Part shown: positions 15,203 to 17,253 of the stretch, piece after piece
Layout: the number at the start of each line of letters is the position of its first letter
How positions within the stretch are numbered: position 1 is the first letter of the stretch
Assembly: GCA_015493625.1 (NCBI GenBank)
Contig: WGCT01000298.1
Span: 1-17,253 of the forward strand
Direction of reading: 5' to 3'
Length of the DNA: 17,253 bases
Source of the DNA: Draconibacterium sp.
GTDB lineage: Bacteria; Bacteroidota; Bacteroidia; Bacteroidales; Prolixibacteraceae
Program-made: the position numbers and the translations under genes
The notes under the pieces: generated by a model
Databases searched by the model: none
What the model saw: only the letters and a program-made list of their open reading frames with translations
Told to the model about the DNA's origin: nothing

Positions 15203-16120
15203 GTCGCGAGTTTTTGTCATATCGAAAAGGTGAATTGCCTGTTCGCCCAAAAACCCCCGGAATAGTTTTTTCTGCCCGTTCTCTTCAATAAAGCCACGTT
15301 GTGCCAGCTCGTAATAGGCGTAGGTCCAAAGAATTTTTTCAACTCCATATTCACCCCTCACCTCTACTCCTTCTTTTACTGCTTGCGTTGCCGACTGCTG
15401 CAATTTGCTTCCCTTTTCACCTTCAATATGCTCTTTCATTGGTACACCGGCTGCAGCCAGTGCCCGGCAGGTGGTTTCCAAATCGGGCCACTCAGCAACA
15501 TTCTGTTCATTTATATAGGCAGTAAAATGGTTCACCGAATTTCCGTGTAACAAAACCCAGGCTGCGTATTGCGACACATCGTTCAGTTTAATTACATCTT
15601 CTTTCTGAGGAATTTTCCATGGGCGCCGGAAATATTGAGTTAAATCGGCAATTAAAAGTTCGGCAGCTTCTTTTGGCAATTCACCATCGTTGCGTAATGT
15701 GGCAAGCAGTTCAATGCTGCTATTCGACAAAATATAGGGTGTGTCTTTTACTGTTTTATTGATTACTTTTTGTGCCCAATCGGGGAGCTCACTTACCTCG
15801 AGCTGACTGACAAATATTTTAGGGAAGTGGTCTTCCCGATGTTCGAAATGAATGGCATTTAGTCGTTTTTTCTCGAACTTATATTTGGCTGCCAATTGGT
15901 AACCCAAACAAGTAAGAATATGTTTTATTGCTCTAATTCCTTCGGGCTGCTCGCCGGTGTGCGTATTAAATGTACGCAGGGCAATATGGTCGGTTACTAC
16001 TTTCCCTCCACGTTGCAGAACCATTTCGCGATATTTATCGGCATACGAAACTCGTTTTATGTATTGCAACCACAACCGCTCTAAAAGTTCCCGGGTAATC
16101 TCATTTGCTTTTCGTTTCAT
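15197..16120 (-). CDS. DUF1338 / HglS-like non-heme iron dioxygenase, short form
   Basis: A 307-residue protein of the DUF1338 (VOC-fold HglS/YdcJ) family. Characterised HglS converts 2-oxoadipate to 2-hydroxyglutarate in lysine breakdown. The expected metal ligands are present: His45 in DHIALRTF (44-51), His198 in HGNSVNHFT (192-200) and Glu271 in YYELAQRGF (269-277). Arg49 sits four residues after the first His, where the substrate-binding Arg of HglS lies. The spacing of the three ligands (153 and 73 residues) is close to that of HglS. The protein is much shorter than HglS or YdcJ (about 450), and I believe such short forms occur in Bacteroidota; the substrate of this branch is not certain. 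It is convergent with ppk2. Its stop codon falls inside the right arm of the 15055-15202 inverted repeat. A 13-bp palindrome lies directly before the ATG. Confidence 0.85.
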   Translation of the reverse strand: MKRKANEITRELLERLWLQYIKRVSYADKYREMVLQRGGKVVTDHIALRTFNTHTGEQPEGIRAIKHILTCLGYQLAAKYKFEKKRLNAIHFEHREDHFPKIFVSQLEVSELPDWAQKVINKTVKDTPYILSNSSIELLATLRNDGELPKEAAELLIADLTQYFRRPWKIPQKEDVIKLNDVSQYAAWVLLHGNSVNHFTAYINEQNVAEWPDLETTCRALAAAGVPMKEHIEGEKGSKLQQSATQAVKEGVEVRGEYGVEKILWTYAYYELAQRGFIEENGQKKLFRGFLGEQAIHLFDMTKTRDN

Positions 16121-16121
16121 A

Positions 16122-16134
16122 ATAAACTGTTTAT
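16122..16134. promoter_or_regulatory. 13-bp palindrome just upstream of the DUF1338 start
   Basis: ATAAAC and GTTTAT flank one T, one base upstream of the ATG at 16120. It could be an operator or an AT-rich structure over the start codon. No TAnnTTTG box was found in the gap 16121-16248, so the promoter of this gene is not located. Confidence 0.3.
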
Positions 16135-16248
16135 CAGCTTAAACACAAAAAGCGAGGTTTTTGTTTCCGAAATTTAAATGTTTAAAAGTATTGTTTTTCT
16201 GACAAGAAATTCATATGCCCTGAGCCGGGGAAAAAGAATACCCGTAAA

Positions 16249-17151
16249 CTATTGCCGGTTATGTGACATAAATTCGTACACTGCCTTTTTATCGAAAAAT
16301 TCGGTTGCGCCACGCTTTGTTGTATTTAATGCGCCGGCAGCATTCCCAAAACTTAACGACTCTTGCAGTGTGTGCCCAAGCAGATAGGAGTGTAAAAACG
16401 CAGCTAAAAATGCAACACCCGAGCCAATATTATCGACCATTGTAATTTTATAGCCGGCATCGTAAAATACTCCGTTGGTTTTATGAAATGCAAAAACACC
16501 TTTCGACCCGCGGGTAATTAATACCAAATCGAGTTTGTATTTTTTTGCCAGCTTTGCACCAAACTCCTCAATGTTTTCAGAATGATTTAATTGTAGCTTG
16601 CGTTCTAAAAATTCAATCTCTTTCTCCTTAATTCGAACAATATTAGAACTCAAAAGCAACTCTTCTACCACCTTTTTGTCGAAAAAATGTTCGAATAGTT
16701 TTAGGTCGAAAAAGTGAATTGAGTCGGGCGACTCTTTTAGCAGTTCGCGCAAAGTATTTTTCGAAAGGCCAAAACGCTGTGGCAACAATCCGTAAAAAAG
16801 GCAATTGGTATTCCGTGCAAGTTTTAACGCTTCGGCAGAAAACTCAATGTGGTCGAATGCAACATCCTGAATTACTTCGTAGTGCGGTTCATTATTCCTA
16901 TCGAAAGTAATATTTATTGTTCCTGTGGGAAACTCATCGTCTATTTGAACATTTCTGTCGGAAATGCCCAGCTCCTTAATCTTGTTTAGCGCAGCATCTC
17001 CCAAGTTATCGTACCCGAGGCGCGACAACAAAAAACCGTTTCCACCAAAAGAGTTCCACCTAAAAACCATATTCAGCGGTGTACCTCCCAAAACTCTTCC
17101 ATTTGGCAAAACATCCCAAACTACCTCTCCAAATGCAACAATACTTTTCAC
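16249..17151 (-). CDS. PfkB-family carbohydrate kinase with altered active site
   Basis: Ribokinase-fold protein of 300 residues resembling Bacteroidota fructokinase-type PfkB members. The substrate-binding part is recognisable: FGEVVWDVLPNG (7-18), GGTPLNMVFRWNSFG (22-36), SRLGYDNLG (43-51) and the lid segment EFPTGTINITFD (73-84). ITRGSKGVF (212-220) and GNAAGAL (269-275) are also typical. The catalytic loop, normally GAGD or GSGD, reads DNIGSGVAFLAAF (240-252), so the base that should be Asp is Val246. The DxNxR motif is changed to DLKLF (149-153), and the usual Asn of the N-x-x-E motif is a Lys or Arg in IVRIKEKEIE (171-180). The frame is open with no stop or frameshift and the promoter is intact. 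It is therefore either a non-catalytic homologue or an enzyme with changed function; a sequence error can explain only one substitution. It is monocistronic. Confidence 0.85.
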   Translation of the reverse strand: MKSIVAFGEVVWDVLPNGRVLGGTPLNMVFRWNSFGGNGFLLSRLGYDNLGDAALNKIKELGISDRNVQIDDEFPTGTINITFDRNNEPHYEVIQDVAFDHIEFSAEALKLARNTNCLFYGLLPQRFGLSKNTLRELLKESPDSIHFFDLKLFEHFFDKKVVEELLLSSNIVRIKEKEIEFLERKLQLNHSENIEEFGAKLAKKYKLDLVLITRGSKGVFAFHKTNGVFYDAGYKITMVDNIGSGVAFLAAFLHSYLLGHTLQESLSFGNAAGALNTTKRGATEFFDKKAVYEFMSHNRQ

Positions 17152-17172
17152 TTATATTTTTTTTTGAGCTAC

Positions 17173-17203
17173 CAAAAATAGAATAAATTCATGGCTAATC
17201 AAA
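17173..17203 (-). promoter_or_regulatory. Strong Bacteroidota promoter of the PfkB-like gene
   Basis: On the minus strand TTTG (17200-17203) is followed after exactly 19 bp by TATTTTTG (17173-17180). Both elements match the Bacteroidota -33/-7 consensus fully. Transcription should start about 15-20 nt before the ATG at 17151. This is the clearest promoter in the window. Nothing else is recognised between 17204 and the right edge. Confidence 0.75.
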
Positions 17204-17253
17204 CAGAAATTCTAACCAAATAGCTTTTGTTTTTATTAACCTGAGTTCGATAT

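Noticed and set aside
17191..17223. Short plus-strand reading frame starting ATGGCTAATC at the right edge
   Set aside because: It has only 10 codons before a stop and overlaps the -33 element of the PfkB-like gene.

Overview
The window looks like chromosomal DNA of a Bacteroidota bacterium, most likely a marine or sediment member of the Marinilabiliales (Prolixibacteraceae-like; the family-level guess is inference). The grounds are moderate-to-low GC, start codons that mostly lack a Shine-Dalgarno sequence, three good matches to the Bacteroidota promoter (TTTG/TTG, 19-21 bp, TAnnTTTG), and protein families that read like Bacteroidota versions. I see no rRNA, tRNA, CRISPR array, insertion sequence or phage gene.

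Left part (1-4615, all minus strand). A probable carbohydrate-catabolism run reads right to left: an intracellular GH88 unsaturated uronyl hydrolase, a TIM-barrel sugar isomerase/epimerase, a Gfo/Idh/MocA oxidoreductase and a FabG-like SDR. It is followed by the start of a small membrane protein that runs off the left edge and appears to have its own promoter. There is no SusC/SusD, lyase or sensor, so this is a metabolic cassette rather than a full polysaccharide utilization locus.

Middle (4616-7205). A minus-strand membrane protein of unknown function (coiled-coil half plus 3-4 membrane segments) stands divergent from an EamA/DMT transporter whose promoter lies so close to the ATG that the mRNA is probably leaderless. 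A 363-bp gap follows, holding a small hairpin, a heptamer repeat cluster and a 12-bp palindrome.

Export operon (7206-12717, plus strand, gaps of 10-21 bp). The order is HlyD-type adaptor, MacB-type permease without its ATPase domain, TolC-type outer-membrane channel, and a second HlyD-type adaptor. The two adaptors are paralogues that align almost without gaps, and no ATPase gene is present.

Right part (12781-17253). An uncharacterised ATP-grasp-like protein lies before a PPK2 polyphosphate kinase. They face a short DUF1338/HglS-like dioxygenase gene, and the convergent gap carries octamer repeats and a 148-bp inverted-repeat-bounded segment. The last gene is a PfkB-family sugar kinase with a very good promoter but substitutions at several active-site positions, including the catalytic Asp.

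The most interesting points are the ATPase-less two-adaptor export operon, the PfkB protein lacking its catalytic Asp, the MITE-like element at the end of the DUF1338 gene, the ATP-grasp-like/PPK2 pair, and the heptamer repeats found in two separate intergenic regions. I did not find a defence system or another clearly new multi-gene system.
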